NCBI GenBank assembly: GCA_024138025.1
Contig: JAMXBD010002815.1
Location: 96,369 to 160,368 of the forward strand
Source: Combretum micranthum
Taxonomy: Eukaryota > Streptophyta > Magnoliopsida > Myrtales > Combretaceae
Direction: 5' to 3'
Length of the DNA: 64,000 nucleotides
Shown in pieces: positions 35,831 to 47,071 of this stretch (its first letter is position 1; every line of letters begins with the position of its first letter). Below the pieces are notes generated by a model. It did not search any database. It saw only the letters and a list, made by a program, of their open reading frames with translations, and was not told the origin of the DNA. The position numbers and the translations under genes are program-made.

Positions 35831-36327
35831 TGCTACACGGAAGCTAATTAGGATCAAATTTCTGCCGCATTCTGATTGAATGCAATCAACAAGCTAAATT
35901 CAGCTTGTATGGAACCCAGGGCAGGCCAATTGCCTGAATATAAGCAATTGGAGCAAAGATGTTGTATTTGATTTTTCTGTATATCTTTGTATTACACTGG
36001 GGGGGGTACTATATAGTGTAATAGCTAGTTAGTTACAATAACCAATTGCTCCTAAAAGATATGAAAGGATCTACCAACTCATCAAAGTTGGTTACAAAGC
36101 ATATTCTAGAATTTTTATAAAATAACTAACTGGACTAATAATATGTAAGTATGGACTCTGCATGGAGGCCATTCATTTAGTAAGCCCATTCAGTATTTCC
36201 GTAGTAACCGGCCCATTTCTTTTCTTCTTCATCTGATATCAGCAACTGGTCTTCAACCCGATAGAAGACTTTGGTTTTTTTCAATCTTACTCACAGTTTC
36301 TCTTCTTCCCTGATTAACCCTAGTGCA
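35831..36327 (-). repeat. 5' LTR of the Reina-like element
   Basis: It is the counterpart of 30770-31264. It starts TGCTACACGG, ends AGTGCA and is next to the primer binding site. Confidence 0.9.
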
Positions 36328-37602
36328 ACAAGCTAGTCAGAAGTAATTTCAGAACTTTCAGCTATGGAAAAATAAGTCTGTCAGAAGCATTTTCAAAATT
36401 TATGTTAGTACTCAAATATGCTTATCAAGCTAGTCAGAGGCAATTTCAGAATCTTCGTCAATAAAGAGATAAAGTTAACAGAAGCTGTTTCAGAACCTTT
36501 AAAGCTGGATATGAATTTTTTACAGATTGATCTTAAAAGTGATTAAAACTTTGTTTTAACATTTTTCAAGACTCAACTCCACTTTTCAAAGTATATTTGG
36601 GTAATATACTTCGATGTGTTACACTAAAGTTGGATTTAATATCATGGGGATCAAATCACATCAAGATGTTTTCAAGTTTTTTTTTAATTATTATTATATA
36701 TAGATAAAATAATTTGATTTTTTTCAAATTATTTTTACCAAAATGCATGAATTTTTTATATGAAAAAGTTGGAATAAAAGATCTTGTTAGTTTCTGTTTC
36801 TTTCATTTCAGAAAATTCCGTGAAGAAAGATATTACTTAGTTTCAAATCTGAAGAGAAGATCCCGAGGTTATAACAAGATTATACTTCAAGTTCATCTAA
36901 AGTTAGGATTACAACAGAAGATCTCGGTACAACTAATATCTTGGATAAAGATCATAATATCTTAGAGTTCATATCATTTCAAATTCAAATCACAACAAAT
37001 AAGGAAGAGAAGATCACATCATATTTATCCAACTTTTAAAAACAGAAGAAGTTTTTCGAATTTTGCTGGAAATAGCCGTTGGTGATTAAGAGATATATTT
37101 AAGGAATCAGAAGCAAAGATAGAGAGCAAAACACGCATTCAAACTCGCGTAAAAAGAAGAATTTCTTCTTTCGCAAAGAGCAGCTTATTCTTATATTTTT
37201 ATTGAGCTTAATTTGTAGAGGAACTTTATATTTTTAAATCCTCAAAGATTTGTTACTTCTTGAGAAGTGTGTGAGAGTTATTTATCACTATAGTTGAGTG
37301 TTAGCTTAGAGTTTAAGCTAGGGAGACTCAATAGTGAGACTTTACCAAGATGATGGCTTAATTGTACTCTTATTTGAATTTTGATATAGTGAAACACAAC
37401 TGGTTAAGACAACCGGGACCCCGCATGGAGCTAGAAGAGTAGACTGACACACAAGGCGGAACCCCTATAATCTGCTACCTAATCTTCTAACTCTGCTCTT
37501 TTAATTATTGCATTTAATTTATTTAGTTGTTCTCATGGTTTTCAACAATATTTTGTTTTTATTTAAAAGAGGCGAAAATTTTCATATAATAATCAATTCA
37601 CC

Positions 37603-37645
37603 CTCTCCCCCCCCCCTTCCCGCCCCCCCTCCCTCGCCGCCCCTT
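37603..37645. repeat. C-rich tract near the end of the copia 5' LTR
   Basis: Runs of ten and six or more C are separated by TTCCCG, TCCCTCG and CCG. The 3' LTR has only a short CACCCTCCTCTTG at the same place, and the second copia LTR at 62605-62613 has a run of eight C. Confidence 0.85.
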
Positions 37646-37672
37646 CTTGATTATTTTAACGGGACCAACAAT

Positions 37673-37687
37673 TGGTATCAAAGCTAG
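37673..37687 (+). other. Primer binding site of the SIRE-like element
   Basis: TGGTATCAAAGC, two bases past the 5' LTR, is complementary to initiator Met tRNA with one mismatch relative to the usual TGGTATCAGAGC. Confidence 0.85.
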
Positions 37688-37719
37688 ACTCTTTTATCTA
37701 ATTGAGTGATCCAAACAAA

Positions 37720-39595
37720 ATGACTGAGAACAATGTTGCAATTAATAGAGCTCCATATTTTGATGGTTCAAATTATCTTTACTAGAAAATGCGAATGTCA
37801 ATTACATGAAAGCTAATGATTATACTTCTTAGCAAGTGATCCAATTTAGAGACAATCCAATAGCAATGTAAGATGATGCTGCTTTCACAGATGACAAGCT
37901 AAAGTTGATTGAGAAGAACAATAAGCTAAGAATCTCTTACTCACAATCATAGCTCCTTCTGAATTTTATCTAATTTCTTCCTGTGAATTGGCAAAGGAAA
38001 TTTGGGATACTCTCTCAAAAACTTATGAAGGAACAGACACAATTAAGGAAACTAAAATCAATGCTTTACTTCAACGTTATGAATTATTTAAAATTAAGTC
38101 TGATGAGAAAATTAAAGATGCCTTTAATCGATTCAGTGCTATTACTAACGAGCTAACCTCACTTGAAAAGAAATTAGATGATTCTGATCTTATTAGGAAA
38201 ATGCTTCGAATTTTGCCAAAATCGTAGGATGCCAAAAAGACAGCTATAGAAGAAGCCCAAGATTTAAATAAACTGACACTTAGTCAGTTAAGAGAAAAGC
38301 TGATGGCATACGAGTCACATCATGATACAACTGAAGAACCATAGAATAGTTCAAAGGCAATAGCATTCAAAGCCAAAAGAGTTGTTGAATCTGATTCAGA
38401 AGATGATAGTGATGATGAAAATATGAACATGCTTACAAGGAGATTCAACAAATTCTTGAAGAAAAAGAAAGGTAAAAAGTTCAAAAGTTTCAATAGATCT
38501 AAGAAATTTGATGCAGGAAAAGGCTATAAGGATAAAGAGGAAAAGAAAGAGAAGAAAGAAATTATGTGTTACGAATGAAAGAAACCAAGACATATTAAAT
38601 ACGAGTGCCCTGTTTAATCAAAAAGATTGAAAAATTCAAGAAGAAAAGTCGAGTAATGATGCAACTTGGAGCGATTTGGATGAGTTAGAAGCTATAAGTG
38701 ATAATGAAGAAGAAGCAAACCTTCGACTTATGGCTACTTCTGAGGTAACTTCTGAAACTGATGATGAATCAATTGAAGATGATATGCTTGCTGAAATGGA
38801 AAAACTTTTGAAAGCTCTTAAAAAGGCTGATACAAAACTTGCTAAGTATGATAATGAAATAAAGTCTCTTAAGAATGAAAAAGACGCTTTGAAACAACCA
38901 ATGCTTTGCTTGTTGATGAAAATGATATCTTAAAACGTGACAATGAAAAATTTTATCAAGATAATGAAAAGCTAAGAAAAGATAATAGCATGTTAAAAAA
39001 TGAAACTGGTGTTTTGAAAGTGAAAATTGATGAGTTATCTAATTCGGTAAAGAACACCATCAATAAATTCAATGAAAGTGATAAAAAATTAAACATGTTG
39101 ATTTTTTTACAAAGATTATCTTGTGAAAAGCATGGTTTAGGATATGAACTTGATTTTAGTTCAAATGCATCTAAGAAAATTGTATTTGTGAAAGCTAAAC
39201 CGAATGTGAATACTAAAACTGTTGTGAATGTTGAATCTGACGTGAAAAATAATGATCATAAAGTGCATAGTGAAAAAGGAAAGTTTATTTCAAATACCAA
39301 AAGGTATACCAGAAGTTACTCAGAAAGAAAATATCCTTCTTATGGATATTATCAATATAATACCAGAAGGTATATCAGAAGTTATCCAAGACAAAATAGT
39401 TGGAGACAGGTAAACAACAGGTATTGGAATAACTATAATATATATACATTTTTCTTTTGTAATAAACATGGTCACATAGAAAAGTACTATTATTATAAAA
39501 GAAACAAGCGCAGTACTCAACAAGTAAAACAAAGAAATGAAACAAACTTGTCTTATAAAGGAGCCAAACTTGTTTGGGTTCCTAAAAAGGTTTAA
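37720..39595 (+). pseudogene. gag of the SIRE-like copia element
   Basis: The frame starts at 37720 and matches the intact gag at 62686 along its length. The N-terminal block includes NRAPYFDGSNY; the capsid region (37988-38227) carries KEIWDTLSKTYEGT and ELFKIKSDEKIKDAF. An acidic Ser/Asp stretch, a Lys-rich stretch and one zinc knuckle follow near 38565-38610; the second cysteine codon of the knuckle has become TGA. A long charged coiled-coil tail (38676-38933, 38906-39595) rich in Lys, Glu, Asp and Asn comes next. Stops occur near 37780, 37810 and 38226, with a frameshift near 38910. Gag would assemble particles; a long coiled-coil gag tail is usual in SIRE-type elements. Confidence 0.85.
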
Positions 39596-39599
39596 TCCT

Positions 39600-41935
39600 T
39601 TTTGCTTTTGTAGGAACATGAAGCTAAAATCAAAGGAACATGGTATCTTGACAATGGATGTTCCCGACATATGACTGGAAATGCTTCATTGTTCAATAGC
39701 ATTACATGGGAAGAAAAAGGATATGTAAAATCTGGCGATGACAGTAGAAGTAAAATTGTAGCAACTGGAACAATTGGTATGCCTCCTTATACTATAGAAA
39801 TGTTTACTTAGTAAAAGGCTTGAAACATAACTTATTAAGTATCAGTCAGCTATGTGATAAAGGATATAAAATGGTTTTTGAAAAAGATAAATGTTTTGCG
39901 TTTAATGAAGATGGCGTAAAACTATTTGAAGGCTTTAGAAAGAAAAATATTTATCTGATAAAACCTAATAAAGTTGAAGATGCATGATGTCTATTATCTA
40001 TGAATGATCATATCTTTGTATGGCATTAATCAATTAGAAAAATTGTCTAAAAAGAATATAATACGAGTTTTACCTAAAATAAATATTAAACAAGATGTGA
40101 AATGTGATACATGTTTAAAAAATAAAATGGTATATGTTTCTCATAAAAGTAAAAATGGAATATCAACTAAAAGACCTCTTGAGTTGTTGCATCTTGATCT
40201 TTTTGGACCCTAGAACTTTTAGCATGGGTGGATGCAAATATGATTTGTTATTGTTGATGGTTTTTCGAGATATACTTGGGTTACATTCTTGCGACATAAA
40301 AAGGACAACTTTGATTCTTTTCAAAAATTTTCAAAACAGATACAAAACAAAAAAGGAGTTTCCATAATTAGTCTTCGAACTGATCTCATAGAACAAAGTT
40401 TCAAAATACAAAGTTTATAAATTTTTGTGAAGAACATGGTATATCTCATAATTTCTCAGCTCCATATATACCTCAACAAAATAGAGTTGTAAAACGCAAG
40501 AATAGAACCTAATAAGAAATGACTAGATCTATGTTAAATGAGAGTGGTATTACTGAGTATTTTGGATAGAAGCAATGTCTACAGCTTGCTACATTATCAA
40601 TCGAGTGTATATTCGGCCCATGACATCAAAGACTGCTTATGAACTATTTCGAGGTAAGAAGCCTACTGTTTCTTATTTTCATGTTTTTGGATCTAAATGC
40701 TTTGTGAAAAAAGAATGCTCACAATCTTGGTAAGTTCGATGAAAGATCTGAAGAAGTAATATCTTTAGGTTATTCTTTAAATAGTCATGCTTATCGTGTG
40801 TATAAAAAATCTTCAAAAATTGTTGAGGAATCAATTAATGTTAAGTTTGTTGAAGATACAAAGGATGACGAATCAGATGAAGAAAAGTATCTCAATCCTA
40901 AAGCAGAAGCTGGTACAAAACCTATATTTGAAGTATCTAACCTTCTAGAAGCTAAGTCAAAAGCAAGAATAGAAGGTACTTCAGAAGTTGTAAGATCTGA
41001 ACCAGAAACTTCTAAAGCTTGGAAATACAAATCTGCTCATCCTTCTAAACAAATAATTGGTAATATACAAACTGGTGTTCAAACAAGAGATTTTGCTGAA
41101 GAAATGCAGGCAGAATTTGAAATGTCAATGATGAGTAAATTGACATTCTTTCTTGGACTTCAAATCAAAAAATCTAGAGAAGGAATTTTCATTCATCAAG
41201 AAAAGTATACAAAACAAATTCTAAAGAAATTCGGGTATGAATAATGTAAAGGAGTTGCCACTCCCATGAGCACTTCAATAAGGTTAGATTCTAATTTAAT
41301 TGGGAAAAAGGTAAATGAGAAACTCTACAGAAGTTGCATTGGTTCTTTATTATATCTAACTGCATCTAAGCCTGATATATTATTCAGTGTATGTTTATGT
41401 GCAAGATTTCAAAGTGCACCAACAGAAACACATTTGAAAGCTGTTAAAAGAATTTTCAAGTACTTGATAAATACTTCAAAATTGGGCATTTGGTATCCTA
41501 AAAATCAAATTTTGATTTGATAGGTTACTCAGATGCAGATGCAGGTTGTAAAATTGATAGAAAAAGCACATTTGGTACTTGTTAATCTTAGGTGACAAAT
41601 TAGTTTCTTGGTCCTCTAAAAACAAAATTCTATTGCCTTGTCAGCTAGAAGCAAAATATGTTTCTATTGGTAACTGTTGTGCACAAATACTTTGGATTAA
41701 ACAACAATTACAAGATTATGGCTTAAATTATAAAAATATATCTATTAAATGTGATAATACAAGTGCAATTAACTTGACAAAAAATCTATTGCATCATTCT
41801 AGGTCAAAGCATATAGAAATTAGACATCACTTTATTAGAGATCACGTAACTAATGGAAATATTAATGAATTTGTATTGACTGAAAATCAATTGGCGGACA
41901 TTTTTATTAAACCCCTTGAAAAAAAAATTTGAATT
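39600..41935 (+). pseudogene. pol of the SIRE-like element: protease, integrase, truncated RT, RNase H
   Basis: The protease active site region reads WYLDNGCSRHMTGN near 39640, with DNG where DSG is usual. Integrase begins near 39990; the zinc pair (CDTCLKNK) and LELLHLDLFGP are in 40004-40213, and core motifs continue in broken frames to about 40790. A charged linker and the first RT block (KQIIGNIQTGVQTR) then join, in the open frame 40798-41244, directly to the last RT block (MMSKLTFFLGLQIKKS), so the catalytic RT centre is missing. 41266-41932 holds the RT thumb and RNase H with CDNTSAINLTKN and HSRSKHIEIRHHFIRDHV. A frameshift near 41520-41580 separates its two halves. Confidence 0.87.
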
Positions 41936-42153
41936 TATAAGAAATGAAAAAATTTGTTGTCCGATTTGAAAAGTTTTTTTTGGAAATTGTGTTTTACTCC
42001 TCCTTTACGTAATATTAAAGACTTTCCCCTACTTTTTCTCGGTTCACTACAACTTTAAAAGAAATGATTTTTAAATGATACATGCATTGCGTTTTTGGCA
42101 AAACAAATCCTTTCAACTTCTCTTGTTCAGTTTTGCAAATCTCTCCAAAATCA

Positions 42154-43790
42154 ATGGCACCCAAGAACTCCGAACGTCTTCGTCAAAAAGGCTTCAAAAC
42201 AAAACCCTCAACCACACCATTAACAATACATGACGAAACTTCTGATTCTGACCAAGAAACACCGATAGTAAACCCTTCAGACCCTAAAACAGTTTCAAAT
42301 CTAGATTCTTCAAAAACGCCAATAGGAAAAAGAAAGGATCTTTCTTCATCTTCCAAGGGTAAAGAAAAGGCTGATGAAGTTAAAGCAATGAGTTCGGCTC
42401 CAAAGTTGGCTATCTCCAAGAAATTATCCAAAAATCCTCCACAAAGTTCTGGCAAAAGTTCTGTTAGTCGTCGCAAAAATGAGGTTTGTGGTTACAGTTT
42501 TGTCGATTTCAATTACTTTATAAGTAATGGGTTTTACTGGGATGAGTTGTTGGAACCAATAGGATGCATGAATCGTGTTCTTTGCAATTAGTGGTTTTTG
42601 GAGAATACGAGAAGGAATTTTATTGGAATTTAGCGATTACCAATGATCATGAGTTAGATTCTGTTGTTTGTGATCAAGAAATTACAATTTCTAAGACAAA
42701 CATTATTAAATGCTTTAATATGCATGATGCTAATGATGACCTTGAGATAGTAAATATGAGTATGAATAAAATTTTCGCCGTTGTAAATGGAGCGTTAGAG
42801 ATTTATTATGGCAAGGAGGTAATGATCATAGACTTTGAGTTATTTCCTAGGAACTACACAAAATTATAATCAAATGTATTATCCAAGAAAAGGAAGTTTT
42901 ACCTCCATGTCTATTGATCATGCTCAGATTATAATATGCCATGATGACAAAGAAGAAATAGATAATTCCATCTTGATTATAGATCAAATTTGAAAGAATC
43001 AAGATAGTATGATTTTGGAAGCGTGTTGAAGAACTCTTTGAGTTTAAAGGTATTAATTACCATCTAGTTCAACAGAACCTGTTAAGTTGAAAAGAATTGG
43101 GAAGAATTCTTCATCATATGTCAATCTATGTGAAAGATTGTTTGTGGTATGCTAATGATGGATCACATATATTGATGAGAAAATAGGCTTAAGAAAATTC
43201 CTTTCGATCGTCAACACCAAATGTTCAAATGTCAGAGAACATGCAGAGGCTGGTGTGGATTTAATGTTGGAAAATCAATAAACAAAAAAATGAAAGTAGA
43301 AGCTCTTCATTGTCTGACACTAAGTCTCTGAAACTGATGAACTTAAAAAATAGATTCAAGAATCCATCAAGAGTGAAGGACGAGCTCAAAGCCTTTCAAG
43401 GAATGGAACAAAAGAATACCCTTGATTTGATGAAACAAGTCAAAGACGATTCCAAGAAACTCCTCACTTATTTCAAAGTTACAGAATTCTTTATGATGAA
43501 TTTAGTGACAATATCAAAAAGGGATCTTGATCAAGTGTCACAAATTTTAATCACTTGGTAGATTAAACTGAGGAAAGTTGGAGAATCTATCACATCAAGG
43601 TTTAATCATCTTTCAAAAATAGATCAAAATATCAAGGCTGCAGAGAATGTTCAAGGAGAAATTTACTATTTCTTAAAGCTCATTTCCGGAGTATGTTTGA
43701 AAAGGGAGCTCATGTCATAGATTTGGAATCCTTACTCAGAAGCCTTCCATCTCTTCCCCCTCTCCAGAAAATCAAGAAAAATTGATCTGT
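42154..43790 (+). pseudogene. Extra ORF downstream of pol (SIRE env-like position)
   Basis: A frame from the Met at 42154 to 42591 begins with a Ser/Lys/Pro-rich 110-residue segment (MAPKNSERLRQKGF start). It then enters a folded-looking block (YSFVDFNYF, GFYWDELLEP). The block appears to continue in another frame at 42564-42869 (EYEKEFYWNLAI, DQEITISKTNIIKCF), consistent with a frameshift near 42580. That block resembles the domain often annotated as putative plant transposon protein in extra ORFs of large plant LTR elements. 42870-43790 is broken but keeps a charged, probably helical C-terminal part (43310-43561). No transmembrane segment or signal peptide is visible, so env-like refers to position only. 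Its function is unknown. Confidence 0.65.
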
Positions 43791-44137
43791 TTTGTATTTT
43801 AATAACTTTCTGTTTTCTAAACTCTATCTTTAAATACTTTTTGTTTTGTTTATATAAATGTTTTCCATTCTCTTACGCACAAATTTAGGAGGAGTTTACT
43901 TCTTGATGATAACAAAAAGGGGGAGAAAGTTTAATGAAGTATATTGATGATATGTGCTGCTACTGCTATATCTAAACATGATGATATGAATATCATGTGT
44001 TATGTGTTTGCATATCTAAACATGCTGATATGAATATATTTGTGTTATGTGCTCTTACTACTATGTATATATGATAAAACACTTCTAATAAATAATTGAT
44101 TTTTTTTTAAAGAGATAGAGATGTTTTTGTTATTATC
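43791..44137 (+). other. Non-coding stretch between extra ORF and 3' LTR
   Basis: AT-rich, no ORF. It contains two near copies of an ATCTAAACATGATGATATGAAT-like unit at about 43970 and 44012, and two AAAGGGGGA words (43917 and at the PPT). Confidence 0.5.
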
Positions 44138-44151
44138 AAAAAGGGGGAAAA
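44138..44151 (+). other. Polypurine tract of the SIRE-like element
   Basis: AAAAAGGGGGAAAA lies directly against the TG start of the 3' LTR, the plus-strand primer site. Confidence 0.93.
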
Positions 44152-45974
44152 TGTTAAGTTCTCAATAATGTTTTGATGATACAAAAGGATGATTAATTGT
44201 TTTCAATTATCTATTAATAATGATTGAATAGAAGCTTATTCAGAACCTTGATAGATGTATAAATGAGTTTTTACAAAGTTCAAAAGTATTTCAGAAGTTT
44301 CGTTTAAAGCTTTGGTATCTAAAGAAGATCTTTTAGAAGCATTTTCAGAACTTTCAGTGAGACTCATATATGCTTAACAAGCCAGTTAGAAGCAATTCAG
44401 AACTTTCAGAACTTTCAGCTATGGAAAAATAAGTCTGTCAGAAGCATTTTCAGAATTTATGTTAGTACTCAAATATGCTTATCAAGCTAGTTAGAGGCAA
44501 TTTCAGAATCTTCATCAATAGAGAGATAAAGTTAATAGAAGCTGTTTCAGAACCTTTAAAGCTAGATACGAATTTTTTACAAATTGATCTTAAAAGTGAT
44601 TAAAACTTTGTTTTAATATTTTTCAAGACCCAGCTCCACTTGTCAAAGTATATTTGGGTAATATACTTTGATGTGTTACACTAAAGTTGGATTTAATATC
44701 ATGGGGATCAAATCACATCAAGATGTTTTCAAGTTTTTTTTTTAATTATTATTATATATAGATAAAATAATTTGATTTTTTTTCAAATTATTTTTACCAA
44801 AATGCATGAATTTTTTATATGACAAAGTTATTATGATGTTTTTCTATGATAGAAGATAAGATTTATTACAAGTAAAGATATTAAGGATGAAGTTTGTTAC
44901 AAGAGAATAGGTCTTCATATTTTTAAAGGATATCACAACCAACTTTTTAGATAAAGATTACAATATCAAGTTTGTTTGTTCAGATCTATCAAGATGTTTA
45001 TGACGAGAATATCTTGGCAACAACTGAAGCTTATCACGTCCTAGATCGGATAAGGAAGATTTGATTTTTGCAAATTCACCAGAAAGATTACGATTCGGAA
45101 AAGCTAATATCAAGAAAGTTCTTGTTAGTTTCTGCTTCTTTCATTTCATAAAATTCCATGAAGAAAGATATCACTCAGTTTCAAATCTAAAGAGAAGATC
45201 CCGATGGTTATAACTAGATTATACTTCAAGTTTATCCAAAGTTAGGATTACAAGAGAAGATCTTGGTACAACTAATATCTTGGATAAAGATCATAATATC
45301 TTATCTAGTTCATATCATTTCAAATTCAAATCACAACAGATAAGGAAGAGAAGATCACGTCATATTTATCAAACTTTTCAAAACAGAAGAAGTTTTTCGA
45401 ATTTTGCTAGAAATAGCCGTTGGTGATTAAGAGATATATTTAAGGATTCAAAAACAAAGATAGAGAGCAGAACACACATTCAAATTCACATAAAAAGAAG
45501 AATTGCTTCTTTCGCAAAGATCAGCTTATTCTTATATTTTTATTAAGCTTAATTTGTAGAGGAACTTTATATTTTTAAATCCTCAAAGATTTGTTACTTC
45601 TTGAGAAGTGTGTGAAAGTTATTTATCACTATAGTTGAGTGGTAGCTTAAAGTTTAAGCTAGGGAGACTCAATAGTGAGACTTTGCCAAGACGATGGCTT
45701 GATTGTACTCTCATTTGAATTTTGATATAGTGAAACACAACCGGTTAAGACAACTGGGACTCCGGCATGAAGCTGGAAGAGTGGACTGAAGTACAAGGTG
45801 GAACCACTATAATTTGTTGCCTGATCTTCTAACTCTGCTCTTTTAATTATTGTATTTAATTTATTTAGTTGTTCTCACGGTTTTCAACAATATTTCGTTT
45901 TTATTTAAAAGAGGCGAAAATTTTCTTATAATAATCAATTCACCCTCCTCTTGATTATTTTAACGGGACCAACA
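44152..45974 (+). repeat. 3' LTR of the SIRE-like element (1823 bp)
   Basis: It starts TGTTAAGTTC and ends GGGACCAACA, and aligns with the split 5' LTR. It retains about 290 bp (44829-45117) that the 5' LTR lacks. The first 400 bp contain many copies of a TTTCAGAA word. AACTT follows at 45975-45979. Confidence 0.92.
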
Positions 45975-46149
45975 AACTTTCATTGCTTAGAACTATTCAC
46001 TTGATAATTTAGGCGCATCAACTTTGATTTCCTTTAAGTTTAAAATTATTAATCCACATAAGTTATCAAAATATGCAAATTTTTGTTTTAAAACATTATT
46101 GACTTTTTGATTAATAGTTTTATCTGATCAAAATTAAATAAAATTTTTC

Positions 46150-46480
46150 ACATTCAACCTGAATATCTAAATAGTGGGGGAATTTATTGGACCAATTGGG
46201 ATATCCTTGTTGAAGGATAAGGGGGATTGAGTTTATGATAAGAATTGGGACCATTATATAGTATTCTTTTAGAAAAGTTGTTTTGGAGGATTCTCAAGAA
46301 ACCATAACTACTATTGGTTGGAGTTTTGAAATACATATATTTTCCAAATATCATTTATTTATCTATTTTTATTGCTTAAAAGGGGGGTCATGAATCATGG
46401 TTAAGAAAAAGTATCTTAAAAGGGAAAGGAATGGAATGTGAATCGAAAATTCATTTGCTAAATTGAATAAGGCAAAACAT
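46150..46480 (+). pseudogene. Second LINE fragment
   Basis: It aligns with 26560-26890, the 3' part of the LINE remnant. Shared landmarks are AATTTATTGGACCAATTGGGATATC versus the AAAATTCATTGGATAATATGGGAT region, and the AAGAAAAAGTATCTTAA versus AAGGAAAAGAATCTTAA region. It is truncated at both ends and in no continuous frame. Confidence 0.62.
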
Positions 46481-46827
46481 TCATATGTGGATCATTGTTA
46501 TCTAACATAGATCGAGGTGTTAACCTAGATATACTAGGGGGTCAAATTGAAGTTGATAAAAAAATAAAATATATATAGTTATATTATTATAAAAGACAAA
46601 TAAATATAATATTACATAATTAGACCAATTCCTCTGGTCTATAAGCTAGTAAATCAATAAGAAGTGTGCACTCTATATGATATGTAAGTCCACATTGCTC
46701 ATTTAAAACTCAAAACTATAAACTTAGATAATAATTGTTTTGATTTTACTTTTTAACTTCTGACTTTTGAGACTAGTTTTTTTAGCTTTTTCTGGTCTGA
46801 ATAAGAAGATTAAAATTAAAACAATTA
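46481..46827. other. AT-rich spacer
   Basis: No gene or repeat is recognised. Confidence 0.4.
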
Positions 46828-46830
46828 TTA

Positions 46831-47068
46831 TATTTATTTGGATATCAGGTTGTATCATTTTGGTTTGGTTTTCAAATCAAACCAATATTACGTAAAAAAA
46901 AAAAAAAAACCAATATTAAACTGATACTACACCAATACAAATATGATACCGATGAAAAACTGACAATTTTACTCATAAACTGACTAAATTGAACCGATAC
47001 TGATTCGATACCTATAAATAAATGATATAGATTCAATACAAATAAAAATCCAACAATCCAAATAGACC
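46831..47068 (-). mobile_element. MITE, copy 1 of a family (238 bp, TTA flanks)
   Basis: Its reverse complement aligns along most of its length with 47960-48174. The right end (reverse complement GGTCTATTTGGATTG) corresponds to GGGCCTGTTTGGATT in copy 2. TTA lies at 46828-46830 and 47069-47071. It is rich in ATCGGTATC/GATACCGAT-type words and has no ORF. The left end is less certain. Confidence 0.6.
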
Positions 47069-47071
47069 TTA

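Larger units (their letters stand above)
30770..36327 (-). mobile_element. Reina-like Ty3/gypsy retrotransposon nested in the copia 5' LTR
   Basis: The ends TGCTATACGG and CCTAGTGCA, two LTRs of about 495 bp, and flanks AGAAG (30765-30769) and ACAAG (36328-36332; one mismatch) define the insertion. The intact copia LTR at 44.4 kb supplies the empty site. On the minus strand it carries PBS, gag, protease, RT, RNase H, integrase and chromodomain in gypsy order. Short LTRs plus a C-terminal chromodomain suggest the Reina chromovirus lineage (inference). Frames are broken in several places but motifs are well preserved. By eye the two LTRs are about 95% alike, so it is younger than its host element. 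Confidence 0.92.
30535..37670 (+). repeat. 5' LTR of the SIRE-like element, split at 30770-36327
   Basis: The parts 30535-30769 and 36328-37670 match the 3' LTR. The TG start has mutated to TA; the end is GGGACCAACA. Relative to the 3' LTR it lacks about 290 bp near 36775, and it carries an expanded C-rich tract at 37603-37645. Confidence 0.88.
30535..45974 (+). mobile_element. SIRE-like Ty1/copia retrotransposon, decayed, split by a nested gypsy element
   Basis: The left LTR (30535-37670, interrupted) and right LTR (44152-45974) match. The internal order is primer binding site, gag, protease, integrase, RT remnant, RNase H, extra ORF and polypurine tract on the plus strand; integrase before RT defines Ty1/copia. 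AACTT flanks both ends (30530-30534 and 45975-45979). The gag type, a long acidic and coiled-coil gag tail and an extra ORF after pol fit the SIRE/Maximus lineage. Without the 5558-bp nested element it would be about 9.9 kb. Stops, frameshifts and a missing RT core make it inactive. A related, far better preserved copy starts at 61100. Confidence 0.92.
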
